Below are positions 43,123 to 52,122 of a stretch of DNA of 64,000 nt, piece after piece (position 1 is the stretch's first letter; each line of letters begins with the position of its first letter). Origin of the DNA: Methanobrevibacter sp. V74 (GTDB taxonomy: Archaea > Methanobacteriota > Methanobacteria > Methanobacteriales > Methanobacteriaceae); contig NZ_CAUJAN010000003.1 of the NCBI RefSeq assembly GCF_963082495.1, positions 336,055 through 400,054 on the forward strand. The letters run 5' to 3'. Made by a program: the position numbers and the translations under genes. Under the pieces are notes generated by a model, which worked only from the letters and a program-made list of their open reading frames with translations, was not told where the DNA came from and did no database searches.

Positions 43123-45591
43123 TTCAGGAACATATCTCTTAAGCATCAGTGAAAGAGATATGACTGTTACAGAACTCATTGCCATTGCAAGACCTGCAAG
43201 AGCAGGTTCGAATGTTATTCCGAATGCCGGATATAAAACTCCCGCTGCAATTGGGATTAAAAGTGAATTATATGCAAATGCCCAGAAAATGTTTTCCTTA
43301 ATTCTGCGCATTACTTTTTTAGAGAATTGCACAGCTGCAACAACATTTTCTAAGTCCCCTTCCATTATGACAATATCTCCACTTTCCATAGCTATATCAG
43401 TACCATTACCCATGGCAACACCAATATCAGCTTGTGTAAGCGCCGGTGCATCATTAATACCATCTCCAACAAATAAAACTTTCTTAGTGTTATTCGCCTG
43501 AGTCTTTTTAACAATGTCTAACTTATCTTCTGGAAGAACACCTGCCTCAATATTATCAATTCCAACTTCCCTAGCAACATTTAAAGCAGTAGATTCATTA
43601 TCCCCTGTAAGCATATATGTCTTAACACCCATGTTATGCAATTCATCAATTGTTTTTTTAGAATTAGCTTTGATTTTGTCAGACAAACTTAAAAGGCCTT
43701 TTACAGATTTATCCCTAGCTAAAAAGATAATAGTTTTACTTAAACTTTCAAGCTCATGATATTTATCAACAAGCTCATCTGAAATTTCAACATCATAATC
43801 ATCCATTAAAGCCATATTACCTGCAAGAACCATTTCCCCATTTAATTCGGCTTTGAGGCCTTTACCTGCAACATTTTCAAAGCCGGTGATTGGATAAAGT
43901 TCCAAATCTAGCTCTTTTGATTTATTTACAATAGCTTTAGCAATTGGGTGAGTTGAATTTTGCTCAATACTTGCTGCAAGTTTAATCAAATCATCCTCAG
44001 ACCCATCATATGCCATAACATCATCTACTTCCGGTTTACCTTCAGTAATTGTTCCAGTTTTATCAAAAGCAGCTACATCAATTTGACCTGCGTTTTCCAA
44101 GGTATCCCCATTTTTAATTAAGATACCATATTCAGCGGCTCTTCCAACACCTACTGTAACCGCTGTTGGAGTAGCTAGCCCTAATGCACACGGACATGCA
44201 ACTACCAGAATGGATATCAAACATGTAAGTGAGAACAATAAAGTTCCTCCCAACACAAAATACCATATTGCGAATACCATAATAGCTATTGATAAAATAA
44301 CCGGAATGAAGTATGATACAATTGTATTTGCGAATTTTTGAACTGGAGGCCTTGAGGATTGTGCCTTTTCAACTAAACGGATAATATTTGATAAAACTGT
44401 TTCTTTACCAATTTTTTTAGCTTTAATATGCAAAACACCATCCTGATTAATAGTTCCGGCAAAGACCTCTTCACCGTCTTTTTTGACTTTAGGAATTGGT
44501 TCACCATTAATCATTGATTCATCAACATAAGATTCCCCACCAACAACATCCCCATCTACAGGTATTTTGTCACCGGGTTTTACTAAAAGTAAATCATCAA
44601 TTACAATATCAACAATGGAAACTTCTTTTTGAGAGGCAATCTCGCCATTTTCATCTAATTCAATTGATGTTGCAACAGTTGGTTGAAGACCAATTAATTC
44701 ACGAATTGAATCAGAGGTACGTTTTTTAGCTCTAGCTTCAAGATATCTTCCAATCATTAAGAATGAAGGAAGCATTACAGCTGAATCATAAAACATGAAA
44801 GTGTGGTCTAAAACAATACCAAAAGTTCCAAAAATACTTGATACATATGCAACTAAAATACCCATGGAATACATTACATCCATATTCAAGTTTTTATGCA
44901 TTAAACCGTTGATTCCTGCTTTGAGGATCGGTAAGGAAATGTAGAAAAATGGTCCTATACTTACAATCAATGATAACAATCCCATAGAGGATATGTGAAT
45001 TCCAGTAGCTTCATGAATGTTATGGGTCAAACCCATTAAAGGATCCCATCCACTAAACATTAAAATCATTAAAATTACGGAAAATATCAAACCAACAATG
45101 ATTCTATTCATTTTCTCTTTTAAATCTTGCTGGTATATAGCTTCTTCATCAATTTCTGTTTGACCTTCAACACCTAAAAGTTCAAAGCCTAAAGAAACAA
45201 TCACCTCTTCAATTTCATCTAATGTTACTTTAGAAGAGTCATAACGTATTTTTGCTGTTTGTGAAGTCAAATCAGCTTTAACATCAAAAATACCATCTAA
45301 CCTTATTAGGTAATTCTCAACATTCATTGTACATGACGCACAATGCATACCTTGGATTCTTATAGTCATTTCATCTGTATGAAGTTCAAAGCCAAGGTTT
45401 TTAACCAACCTTTCCATGTCTTCATAAGAAATTTTTTTAGTGTCTATTGTAATATGTAGTTTATTAGCTGACAAATCCGCATCAACTTCTTCTACACCAT
45501 CAATTTTTCCAAAAGTTTTATTAACACTTAAAACGCATGAAGCACAGTGCATTCCTTCAATTGGCAAATCCATACGTTTATGTTTTACCAT
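43102..45591 (-). CDS. Copper-type P1B ATPase (CopA-like)
   Basis: An 829-aa heavy-metal exporting ATPase. Two N-terminal metal-binding domains each carry GMHCASC (near residues 14 and 85). Eight membrane helices follow, with the intramembrane metal site CPCALG. The catalytic domain holds DKTGT (phosphorylated Asp), the HP locus (STHPIAKAI) and GDGINDAP. A GEPIPK-type actuator motif is also present. CPC with GMxCxxC domains indicates Cu(I) export, though Ag(I) is equally possible. It stands alone; no CsoR or CopZ gene is adjacent. Convergent with the purB unit. Confidence 0.93.
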   Translation of the reverse strand: MVKHKRMDLPIEGMHCASCVLSVNKTFGKIDGVEEVDADLSANKLHITIDTKKISYEDMERLVKNLGFELHTDEMTIRIQGMHCASCTMNVENYLIRLDGIFDVKADLTSQTAKIRYDSSKVTLDEIEEVIVSLGFELLGVEGQTEIDEEAIYQQDLKEKMNRIIVGLIFSVILMILMFSGWDPLMGLTHNIHEATGIHISSMGLLSLIVSIGPFFYISLPILKAGINGLMHKNLNMDVMYSMGILVAYVSSIFGTFGIVLDHTFMFYDSAVMLPSFLMIGRYLEARAKKRTSDSIRELIGLQPTVATSIELDENGEIASQKEVSIVDIVIDDLLLVKPGDKIPVDGDVVGGESYVDESMINGEPIPKVKKDGEEVFAGTINQDGVLHIKAKKIGKETVLSNIIRLVEKAQSSRPPVQKFANTIVSYFIPVILSIAIMVFAIWYFVLGGTLLFSLTCLISILVVACPCALGLATPTAVTVGVGRAAEYGILIKNGDTLENAGQIDVAAFDKTGTITEGKPEVDDVMAYDGSEDDLIKLAASIEQNSTHPIAKAIVNKSKELDLELYPITGFENVAGKGLKAELNGEMVLAGNMALMDDYDVEISDELVDKYHELESLSKTIIFLARDKSVKGLLSLSDKIKANSKKTIDELHNMGVKTYMLTGDNESTALNVAREVGIDNIEAGVLPEDKLDIVKKTQANNTKKVLFVGDGINDAPALTQADIGVAMGNGTDIAMESGDIVIMEGDLENVVAAVQFSKKVMRRIKENIFWAFAYNSLLIPIAAGVLYPAFGITFEPALAGLAMAMSSVTVISLSLMLKRYVPEIKRSKN

Positions 45592-45774
45592 TCCATCACA
45601 ACCGTTTCTATTATATAAAACATAATATTGCTTTTAACCATTATAAAAGTTTAGGTTAAACAAAACCTGCAACAGTGCCAGATAAAAAAAAATAAACTGT
45701 TAGATTAAAAAAGAGTAAAATTAAATATAAATCAGCTAGTCAAAAATGAAGCATTAATAATAAGATTTACGTGC

Positions 45775-45870
45775 AATTACGCATACTTTACATATTTCCC
45801 TGCACTATCAACTTCAACTGCAAAGTATTGAAACAATCATACTGATACAATATGGATATTGATTGCAACC
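45775..45870 (-). pseudogene. Possible relic of a small PepSY-like secreted protein
   Basis: In the 283-bp gap after copA the minus strand reads IDAGCNQYPYCIS and, in the next frame, YFAVEVDSAGKYVKYA before a stop. This resembles the C-terminal domain of the protein at 29358-29879 (EEGCYAG...WYFNVYDAKGNVV). Only a fragment remains and it is frameshifted. The rest of 45592-45874 is A/T-rich with nothing I can name. Confidence 0.3.
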
Positions 45871-45874
45871 AGCA

Positions 45875-47086
45875 TCAATTTTTAACTTCCAAACCATCCT
45901 GAATAACTCTCAAAATATTATCATTATTACTTAAAACGCTAATGTCCTCTAAAGGATTTGAATTAACTAAAATTAAATCTGCAGCATAATTTTCTTTAAC
46001 TAATCCCAAGTTGTCAAATCCTAAAAATTCAGCAGATCTGACTGTGCCACTAGCTATTGCTTCATCTTCACTCATTCCAATATCAGTTAAATGAACTAAT
46101 TCCTCTAAATTATGTCCATGAGGAATAACACCACTGTCAGTTCCCATTAATATATTAACCCCTTCCCCATAGGCAAGCGATATGTTTTCTTTGTGAACTT
46201 TAACTATCTCTTTTAGTTTAGATGTTTTTTCATTCGCATAGCTGTCCCATACTGGAAAACCGTTTTTATATAAGAAATTATGAACAAGCAATGTCGGAAC
46301 AAGACTGACATTTTTTTCAACCATTCTTTTAGAAGTTTTTCTATCAATGAATGTTCCATGTTCAATTGAGCTAAATCCTGCATCTATACAATTATTAATG
46401 CCTTTTAAACTATGGCAATGAGCTGAAACTTTCATGTTGGTGGATTTAGCTTCATATGCTATTGTTTTTAACTCACTTTTGTTAAATTCAGCAAATTCCG
46501 GTGAAGTATTTGCCGTCAATACTCCTCCACTTGCCATTACTTTAATAAAATCAGCACCTGCCCTTTTAACTTCACGAGTCTTTTTTAAGACTTCTTCAAC
46601 ACCATCGCATCTCCCTTTAGGAAAACCAGGATACCTTATTTCCATATCCCAACCAGAAGGCAGGAATAAATCAAAATGTCCCCCAGTTATGACTAATGGA
46701 GTTATTGACAAATGTACTTTTGGAGCTATGAATAATTTTTGTTTTTGAGCTAATTTAAAACTTAAATCAGCAGATCCGCAATCTCTAATTGTTGTAACGC
46801 CTGCATTAATTGTTTGCAAAGAATGAGGCACCGCATTGTAAAAATGAATTCCTAATGGATTTGCCATATTTTCTTGCTTGTGAAAACCCTTTGCAAAAAT
46901 ATGAGCATGGCAATCAATAAATCCTGAGAGCAAATAATTATCTTCTCCATCAATAACTTTTCCATCTGCTTTTATTTTACTTGATGAGATTTCTTTAATT
47001 ATTTTATCTTCGATTAAAATACTTTGATTTGTTTTAATCTCTTCAAATGGATTTACAATATTTACATTTTCAATTAGGGTTTGCAT
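45875..47086 (-). CDS. Metal-dependent amidohydrolase
   Basis: A 403-aa amidohydrolase-superfamily enzyme of the imidazolonepropionase / Xaa-Pro dipeptidase-like group. Metal ligands appear in FIDCHAHIFAKG, the Lys in ADFIKVMASGG, His in SAHCHSLKG and IEHGTFID, and Asp in MGTDSGVIPHGHN. The substrate cannot be told from sequence. It starts 7 bp after the DUF126 gene and is last in the truD-zinc ribbon-DUF126-amidohydrolase run. Confidence 0.85.
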   Translation of the reverse strand: MQTLIENVNIVNPFEEIKTNQSILIEDKIIKEISSSKIKADGKVIDGEDNYLLSGFIDCHAHIFAKGFHKQENMANPLGIHFYNAVPHSLQTINAGVTTIRDCGSADLSFKLAQKQKLFIAPKVHLSITPLVITGGHFDLFLPSGWDMEIRYPGFPKGRCDGVEEVLKKTREVKRAGADFIKVMASGGVLTANTSPEFAEFNKSELKTIAYEAKSTNMKVSAHCHSLKGINNCIDAGFSSIEHGTFIDRKTSKRMVEKNVSLVPTLLVHNFLYKNGFPVWDSYANEKTSKLKEIVKVHKENISLAYGEGVNILMGTDSGVIPHGHNLEELVHLTDIGMSEDEAIASGTVRSAEFLGFDNLGLVKENYAADLILVNSNPLEDISVLSNNDNILRVIQDGLEVKN

Positions 47087-47093
47087 AATTTCA

Positions 47094-47483
47094 CTATAAT
47101 ATCTCTATCGTTCCATTATCCCCATCAACTTCCACTAATGTTCCTGTTGTTAAATTTCTAACATCAGATGGAGAGTCAACCATTGGGATATCAGACATTA
47201 TGGCGCCAGTTGCTATTATTGGTTCTGCATTTAAGCAAATAATTGCTTTAGGAGCCGTATTGTTTTTCATCATTTGAAAAATTACATAAGATCCAACAGT
47301 AGAACCTTTTCCGCCCGGAATAAATAATACCTTATCTTTAATGATTTTTCCTTTCAATTCATGATTTGGATCGATTATCTCACCATTTTCAGGATTTACT
47401 CCTCCTAAAAAACTAATCGGCTCTGATGAAACAATTAATTTGCCTTTTCCTTTTCCTTTTGATATATTTCTACATTTAATCAT
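47094..47483 (-). CDS. DUF126 protein (phosphomevalonate dehydratase small-subunit family)
   Basis: A 129-aa protein of the aconitase-X small-subunit type. In archaea this family is the small subunit of phosphomevalonate dehydratase in the modified mevalonate pathway for isoprenoid lipids. Family motifs are [35 protein letters not shown] and [16 protein letters not shown] start at ATG 47483 ([14 protein letters not shown]), with GAGTGAT just upstream; a TTG four codons earlier overlaps the previous gene. The large subunit (DUF521) is not in this window. Confidence 0.85.
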   Translation of the reverse strand: MIKCRNISKGKGKGKLIVSSEPISFLGGVNPENGEIIDPNHELKGKIIKDKVLFIPGGKGSTVGSYVIFQMMKNNTAPKAIICLNAEPIIATGAIMSDIPMVDSPSDVRNLTTGTLVEVDGDNGTIEIL

Positions 47484-47491
47484 AAAATCAC

Positions 47492-47998
47492 TCAAAATAG
47501 TTTATCTACAACCTCTTCACCACGATTTAAAGCATTAATTGATATTATAGTGTCAATTAATGCCCAAACCCAAATAATAATTACAAATAAAATACCTATT
47601 AAACATAAAATCAAGAATACCGATACAATATAAGCTATTAAAAATATTGCTCCCTTATTATCAAGCCCTAAATAAATTTGACCTAATCCCGGTATGAAAA
47701 CACTTAAAATAACAGCTAAAAGTGTGTTTTTATCACCGCCATCCTTTTTAGAGTTAATTTTTTGAGATGTTAAATCCTGACCACAATTTGGACAAAAATG
47801 AAAATCACAGGACAACTCATGACCACAATTAAAACAGGACGCGGATTTATCTTGATTTTCTGCATTTAAAGCATTGCCTTCCACAATAGGTTTAGATTCT
47901 ATTTTAACTGGTTCATCAATATTTGAAATGTAAGCTCCACAATTTTTGCAAAATTTATTTTTTGGAACTTCTTTTCCACAATCTAGACAAATTACCAT
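47492..47998 (-). CDS. Double zinc-ribbon membrane protein
   Basis: A 168-aa protein with two N-terminal zinc ribbons ([18 protein letters not shown] and [19 protein letters not shown]), a short linker, then two membrane helices ([39 protein letters not shown]) of a TM2-like domain ending NALNRG. Such proteins are common in archaea but uncharacterised. It follows truD by 8 bp. Confidence 0.75.
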   Translation of the reverse strand: MVICLDCGKEVPKNKFCKNCGAYISNIDEPVKIESKPIVEGNALNAENQDKSASCFNCGHELSCDFHFCPNCGQDLTSQKINSKKDGGDKNTLLAVILSVFIPGLGQIYLGLDNKGAIFLIAYIVSVFLILCLIGILFVIIIWVWALIDTIISINALNRGEEVVDKLF

Positions 47999-48006
47999 TA
48001 TTTCAC

Positions 48007-49263
48007 CTAGATTACCTCAACTTTCATGATTTCTCTTAAAACTGCAGTAGCATAAGAACCTTTATTGATTGAAAATTCGCACAAAACACCATCATCTGTT
48101 GGTGTTGCACTAGCATCCCAAACTTGGAATCTCATGAATCTTCTAAGACCATGACTTCCTAAACGCGGCATTTTTGGAACTTCAAAATCTTCTTTAGTAA
48201 GATTATAACCTTTCAATACATTTCTTTCCATCTCTCCAACTACTCCCCCTGCGTATGGAACTTTAGTACCATATAATGGACAGGTCGGATTTGCTTCAAA
48301 ATTATCAATTAGTTTCTGATACTCCTCAGGAGTTTTATCATAGACAATGTGTTCTTCTCTGTCAATGACAATGTCCCCTTCAATGTATTTATCAATTCCC
48401 ATAGCTACACGATTACTTACAGCTTCATTAAATAAATAAGATTGATAAGCATGGACAAACATTCTTTGTAAAGGTTTCGGGAGCGCATGTAAAGCATTTT
48501 TATATGATTTATCAGTTAATTCGCCTTTTTTAGAATCTTTAATTAACTCACGAATCATCATTTTTTCATATCTCATTCCCTTACCCATTAAATTTAGAGA
48601 TTCTTCAAGGTTTCCATCATCATAAGCTTGTCTCGCCATTTGATTTTCTTCATGTTTCTCTTCAGATGGCCCGCCAATATATCTGTCTACAGCCTTTTTT
48701 AAGTCATTTTCGATTAAAGCTTCACCAACCAAATGAGTATTTGTTCTAGGTTTCCCGAATCTCTGCCAGCCAAAGTAATTAGGAACGCCGGTAGTTTGTA
48801 ACTCATTTAGGACATCATTAGCAATCCCTGCGGATTTCTCTATATCATCTAAATCTTTAATTAAGATTTTGAATTTATTTCCTTTAAGCTGACCCATTCT
48901 GAGTTTTTTACGACCACGAACAACTTTTAAAAAATCAGTTTTGTAAATATCTAAATTTTGAACTTGCTTCATTTGTTCTTCCGAATCCATATTTGCAATA
49001 CAAATCCATTGACGGGTTAAAGCTTTTTTATCTTTCATTCCGGCGAATCCCAATCTTTTTCTTGAGATATGTAAGTCTCTTGAAATATCTAGAGCAATAT
49101 CTAATGTAGTTCTTCCTAATTTCTCAATCCAGATATAAATATTTGGACCTTCGCCAGACGGAACAATTTCTGGAATTTCCTCTACATAAAAATCTTCATA
49201 TCTATTTCTAATAGTTCCCTCAATTCCTTTTTGAGGAGTAACATAAGTATCAGCATTTAACAT
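48007..49263 (-). CDS. truD: tRNA pseudouridine synthase TruD
   Basis: A 418-aa enzyme that makes pseudouridine 13 in tRNA (and related sites). The catalytic Asp lies in GMKDKKALTRQW. Other family motifs are GVPNYFGWQRFG, a long inserted TRUD domain, and FVHAYQSYLFNEAVS. I start at ATG 49263 (MLNADTYVTPQKG); the open frame upstream runs through the tRNA-Arg gene on the same strand and is not real. First gene of the run leading to the amidohydrolase. Confidence 0.93.
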   Translation of the reverse strand: MLNADTYVTPQKGIEGTIRNRYEDFYVEEIPEIVPSGEGPNIYIWIEKLGRTTLDIALDISRDLHISRKRLGFAGMKDKKALTRQWICIANMDSEEQMKQVQNLDIYKTDFLKVVRGRKKLRMGQLKGNKFKILIKDLDDIEKSAGIANDVLNELQTTGVPNYFGWQRFGKPRTNTHLVGEALIENDLKKAVDRYIGGPSEEKHEENQMARQAYDDGNLEESLNLMGKGMRYEKMMIRELIKDSKKGELTDKSYKNALHALPKPLQRMFVHAYQSYLFNEAVSNRVAMGIDKYIEGDIVIDREEHIVYDKTPEEYQKLIDNFEANPTCPLYGTKVPYAGGVVGEMERNVLKGYNLTKEDFEVPKMPRLGSHGLRRFMRFQVWDASATPTDDGVLCEFSINKGSYATAVLREIMKVEVI

Positions 49264-49282
49264 AATAATCACGGAATTATAA

Positions 49283-49356
49283 TGCCCTGGCCGGGATTTG
49301 AACCCGGGGAATGGGATCCGCAGTCCCATGTGTTATCCAAACTACACCACCAGGGC
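49283..49356 (-). tRNA. tRNA-Arg (GCG)
   Basis: A 74-nt cloverleaf: acceptor GCCCTGG / CCAGGGC with discriminator A, anticodon stem TGGGA/TCCCA, loop CTGCGGA (anticodon GCG, reads CGC/CGT). T-arm is CCGGG TTCAAAT CCCGG. A TATA element (minus strand CGTTTATATGTT, 49372-49383) lies just upstream. truD starts 19 bp downstream. Confidence 0.93.
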
Positions 49357-49421
49357 TAAACAAAATAAGATAACATATAAACGTAAGGTTTTTATAGTAT
49401 TTAATGTTTATGAAATAATTT

Positions 49422-49440
49422 CATTCCTAGAAACTTAAGG
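49422..49440. repeat. Solo terminal repeat of the IS4-family element
   Basis: CATTCCTAGAAACTTAAGG matches the first 18 bases of the terminal inverted repeat of the IS at 30100-31853. No partner end or transposase remains. Its outer end faces tRNA-Arg(GCG), 65 bp away, as the complete IS faces tRNA-Arg(TCT). Confidence 0.65.
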
Positions 49441-49622
49441 GTTTTCTTCTTTTTTATTTTTAATTTTTTTATTCCAGATTGACGATGCAGCACAACCATA
49501 AAATTAGATTTTTGTCTAATTAATATTAATTTATATATTTTTAAAATTCAAACTTTAAATTTAAATGTTTTTTATTATTTGATGTTCTTATTGAACATAA
49601 AATGATTGTGTCACCTCTCAAA

Positions 49623-50066
49623 TTAATTCTCCCACACAGATAACGTGTAAGAATAATCCCCATAATTTCTTGTTGCTACATCAACATCGGCAGCTTTTTT
49701 AAAATTCCCTCGAGAAGCCAGAATTTTCCCATCAAAAACATTATTCTCACATAACTTATAATTTTTAAGATTATATGAATTTAATTTATCCCTAGACATT
49801 TTAGAAACTTCTTTAATACTTTCTTTTGAATTATCCTCATCTTTTAAAATAGTTGAAATTTTACCAATGAATGTTTGGTCTGTAAAATCTATTTTTCCAC
49901 TTAATGACTCCATAACATCTTGAGCAATCCTTATGTCTCTGCTTTCATAAGAATAATCATATGTTGGCATGGTTATTGCTGTGTTGACTACTAAAAATAC
50001 GATTAAAAGTAAAAATACTGCAAGAAGTGCATCAATAATGTAAAATGACCCTTTAATATCTAACAT
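49623..50066 (-). CDS. Pilin-like or small secreted membrane protein, 147 aa
   Basis: The N-terminus is MLDIKGSFYIIDALLAVFLL followed by more hydrophobic residues (LIVFLVVNTAI), then a soluble outside domain (SRDIRIAQDVMESLSGKIDF; YGDYSYTLSVWEN). The short basic leader followed directly by a long hydrophobic helix resembles archaeal class III / type IV prepilin-like proteins (often annotated MLDxKG...DALLA). I cannot confirm a peptidase site. Alone between the AIR-synthase-like gene and tRNA-Arg. Confidence 0.55.
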   Translation of the reverse strand: MLDIKGSFYIIDALLAVFLLLIVFLVVNTAITMPTYDYSYESRDIRIAQDVMESLSGKIDFTDQTFIGKISTILKDEDNSKESIKEVSKMSRDKLNSYNLKNYKLCENNVFDGKILASRGNFKKAADVDVATRNYGDYSYTLSVWEN

Positions 50067-50085
50067 GCTAAATAATTGGGATTTT

Positions 50086-50132
50086 AAATTTATAAAAAAT
50101 TGCCAAGTGCGATTTTGTGCCTAGTCGCACTT
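50086..50132 (-). terminator. Terminator of the cfbD-hisH-AIR synthase-like operon
   Basis: An 8-bp perfect stem AAGTGCGA / TCGCACTT with a 12-nt loop is followed on the minus strand by GGCAATTTTTT. Confidence 0.6.
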
Positions 50133-50157
50133 CAGAAAAAAATAGGGAGGAAATTAT

Positions 50158-51522
50158 TTAATTTCCTTTAATGTATTCAATGACTTTATCTTTTTTGGCG
50201 ATAGCTTCATCTGAAGCTTTTTGAACCTTTTGCTTCATAAGTTCAAAGTCTTCAGGAGTAGTATCCCCAACCAATTTTTTAATTTTTGTATATGCTGCTT
50301 CCCTAAATAATGGAACTAACTTATCAATAGAACCATCTTCTTTGACTAAAATCGGTTCACCAGAGTTATTAACTTGCCCAATTTCAGATATAGCAACATC
50401 GTATTTGCTAACAGCTTTTTTAACATCATTTGAAATTTCAGGAGGTACGATTAACATCAATGAATCTGTTGAAACCCCTAATGGATCAATATTTAAAGTT
50501 TCAAGCATGTTCAATACATTCGGAGCCACCATTTCACGAATTTCTTTTTCGTAAAACTCCAATCCAACACCTGTAGTGTTTGATATTTCATGAGCATCTC
50601 CACGCAATCCCCCATTAGTTACATCAGTCATTGCATGAATGTCTTTGACTAAATCAGCTTCGAATAATGCATGTGACGCTTGAACAAAGTTAACATTCAT
50701 TGTATCCCACACCACATCGAAAAATCCATTGTATAATGCAGTAGTTGTTATTGTTCCGCCGCCAGATCCTTCAGTTAAAAGAATTACATCTCCTTCAGTT
50801 GCCCCTTTTCTTGCTGTTGGAGGATAAGGCGAAACACCAACACTACCAACAGCTGAAACAAACCTATCGCCTAAAACCATGTCCCCACCAACACGCAATG
50901 TACTTCCAGCAACTATTGGAACGTCAACTAGTTCAGACACCGCTGCAACACCTGCCGTAAAGTCGAATATTTTAGCAACGTCTCCATCATCCGCTAGATG
51001 GACATCACTTAGAATAGCTACCGGGTCTGCTCCCATTACACAAACGTCACGAAGTGTTGCTCTTGTAACATGAAAACCGCCTAAAAACGGGTATTCACTT
51101 AATCTTGAATGTATCCCATCAACAGCTGTTGTAATATAAACTTCATCATCACTAACAGATGATTTAACAACACCCCCATCATCTTGTTCTGAAGGGTTAA
51201 CTAATGATGCGGTGTTAGTTGAAGCTACAATTTCTGCTATTTTTCTGTGAACAAAAAAGTCTCCGGCTCCACGGGAACCTACACCCATTTCACCCATCAA
51301 GACCTCGGATTTATTAACATTAACTATTTCTTTTAAAAATTCGTCATCACTTTCTTGTAATTTTAAAGTTGTTGAAACCTCATCAATTACAGCTTTTGCC
51401 ATTTCAACTGAATTATCTTGTGAAATGTTTTTATACTCTCTAATACGTAAGGAGAGAATTTCAGCTAAATCATCATATGAATAATCCTCAATTCTTGCCC
51501 TTACAAATCCTTCAATATCCAT
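50158..51522 (-). CDS. AIR synthase / HypE-like ATP-binding protein
   Basis: A 454-aa protein of the PurM/HypE/SelD superfamily, with an ATP-binding N-terminal half (DDGGVVKSSVSDDEVYITTA; GGFHVTRATLRDVCVMGADP; AGSTLRVGGDMVLGD) and a Gly-rich C-terminal half (LLTEGSGGGTITTTA; AMTDVTNGGLRGDAHEISN; LGVSTDSLMLIVPPE). Methanogens carry several such paralogues of unknown substrate, including marker proteins. An extra helical N-terminus (~90 residues) and a Lys-rich C-terminus set it apart from HypE. GGAGATA precedes the ATG. Downstream of hisH and cfbD in an apparent operon. Confidence 0.75.
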   Translation of the reverse strand: MDIEGFVRARIEDYSYDDLAEILSLRIREYKNISQDNSVEMAKAVIDEVSTTLKLQESDDEFLKEIVNVNKSEVLMGEMGVGSRGAGDFFVHRKIAEIVASTNTASLVNPSEQDDGGVVKSSVSDDEVYITTAVDGIHSRLSEYPFLGGFHVTRATLRDVCVMGADPVAILSDVHLADDGDVAKIFDFTAGVAAVSELVDVPIVAGSTLRVGGDMVLGDRFVSAVGSVGVSPYPPTARKGATEGDVILLTEGSGGGTITTTALYNGFFDVVWDTMNVNFVQASHALFEADLVKDIHAMTDVTNGGLRGDAHEISNTTGVGLEFYEKEIREMVAPNVLNMLETLNIDPLGVSTDSLMLIVPPEISNDVKKAVSKYDVAISEIGQVNNSGEPILVKEDGSIDKLVPLFREAAYTKIKKLVGDTTPEDFELMKQKVQKASDEAIAKKDKVIEYIKGN

Positions 51523-51525
51523 TAA

Positions 51526-52122
51526 TTATATCTCCAAATTAGTGAAGTTTTTAATAATTTTTAATCCTGCTTTTCCGCTTTTTTCCGGATGGAATTGCGT
51601 TGAAAATAAATTGTTTTGAGATAAACTTGCTACAATTTCTCCACCGTAATCACATACTCCGGCAATTATTTCATCATCATCAGGAACTACATGATATGAG
51701 TGAACAAAATAAAAGAATTCTTTGTCAATGCCTTCTAAAATTGGAGAATCATTGACTACTTTTAGTTGATTCCACCCCATATGAGGTATTTTTACATTCC
51801 CAGACAACAATTCCACATGTCCTTTAAACAAGTTTAAACCTTTAATTTCTGGAGATTCCTCACTTGACCCCATTAATACTTGTTGACCCAGACAAATTCC
51901 AAGAAATGGCTTGTTATCATTTACATGTTCATTTATTACATCTTCAAATGGTTTTAAATTCTCCATCGCACTACCAAATGCTCCAACACCAGGCAGTACC
52001 AAGTAATCGCTATCTGCAATAATTTCTTTATCATCAGTGATTTGATAATCAGCACCAATTTTTCTAAATCCATTGGAAATACTTTTTAAATTTCCACTTT
52101 TATAATCAATTATTGTTATCAT
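51526..52122 (-). CDS. hisH: Imidazole glycerol phosphate synthase, glutaminase subunit
   Basis: A 198-aa class I glutamine amidotransferase that supplies ammonia to HisF in histidine synthesis. The nucleophile motif is [19 protein letters not shown], the His-Glu pair lies in [14 protein letters not shown], and the oxyanion motif is [12 protein letters not shown]. The ATG overlaps the cfbD stop (ATGA). No other his gene is present here, so the coupling to cfbD is not by pathway. Confidence 0.94.
   Translation of the reverse strand: MITIIDYKSGNLKSISNGFRKIGADYQITDDKEIIADSDYLVLPGVGAFGSAMENLKPFEDVINEHVNDNKPFLGICLGQQVLMGSSEESPEIKGLNLFKGHVELLSGNVKIPHMGWNQLKVVNDSPILEGIDKEFFYFVHSYHVVPDDDEIIAGVCDYGGEIVASLSQNNLFSTQFHPEKSGKAGLKIIKNFTNLEI

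Noticed and set aside
49264-49329. Upstream extension of truD
   Set aside because: The added codons would be translated from the tRNA-Arg gene on the same strand. ATG 49263 gives the normal N-terminus.
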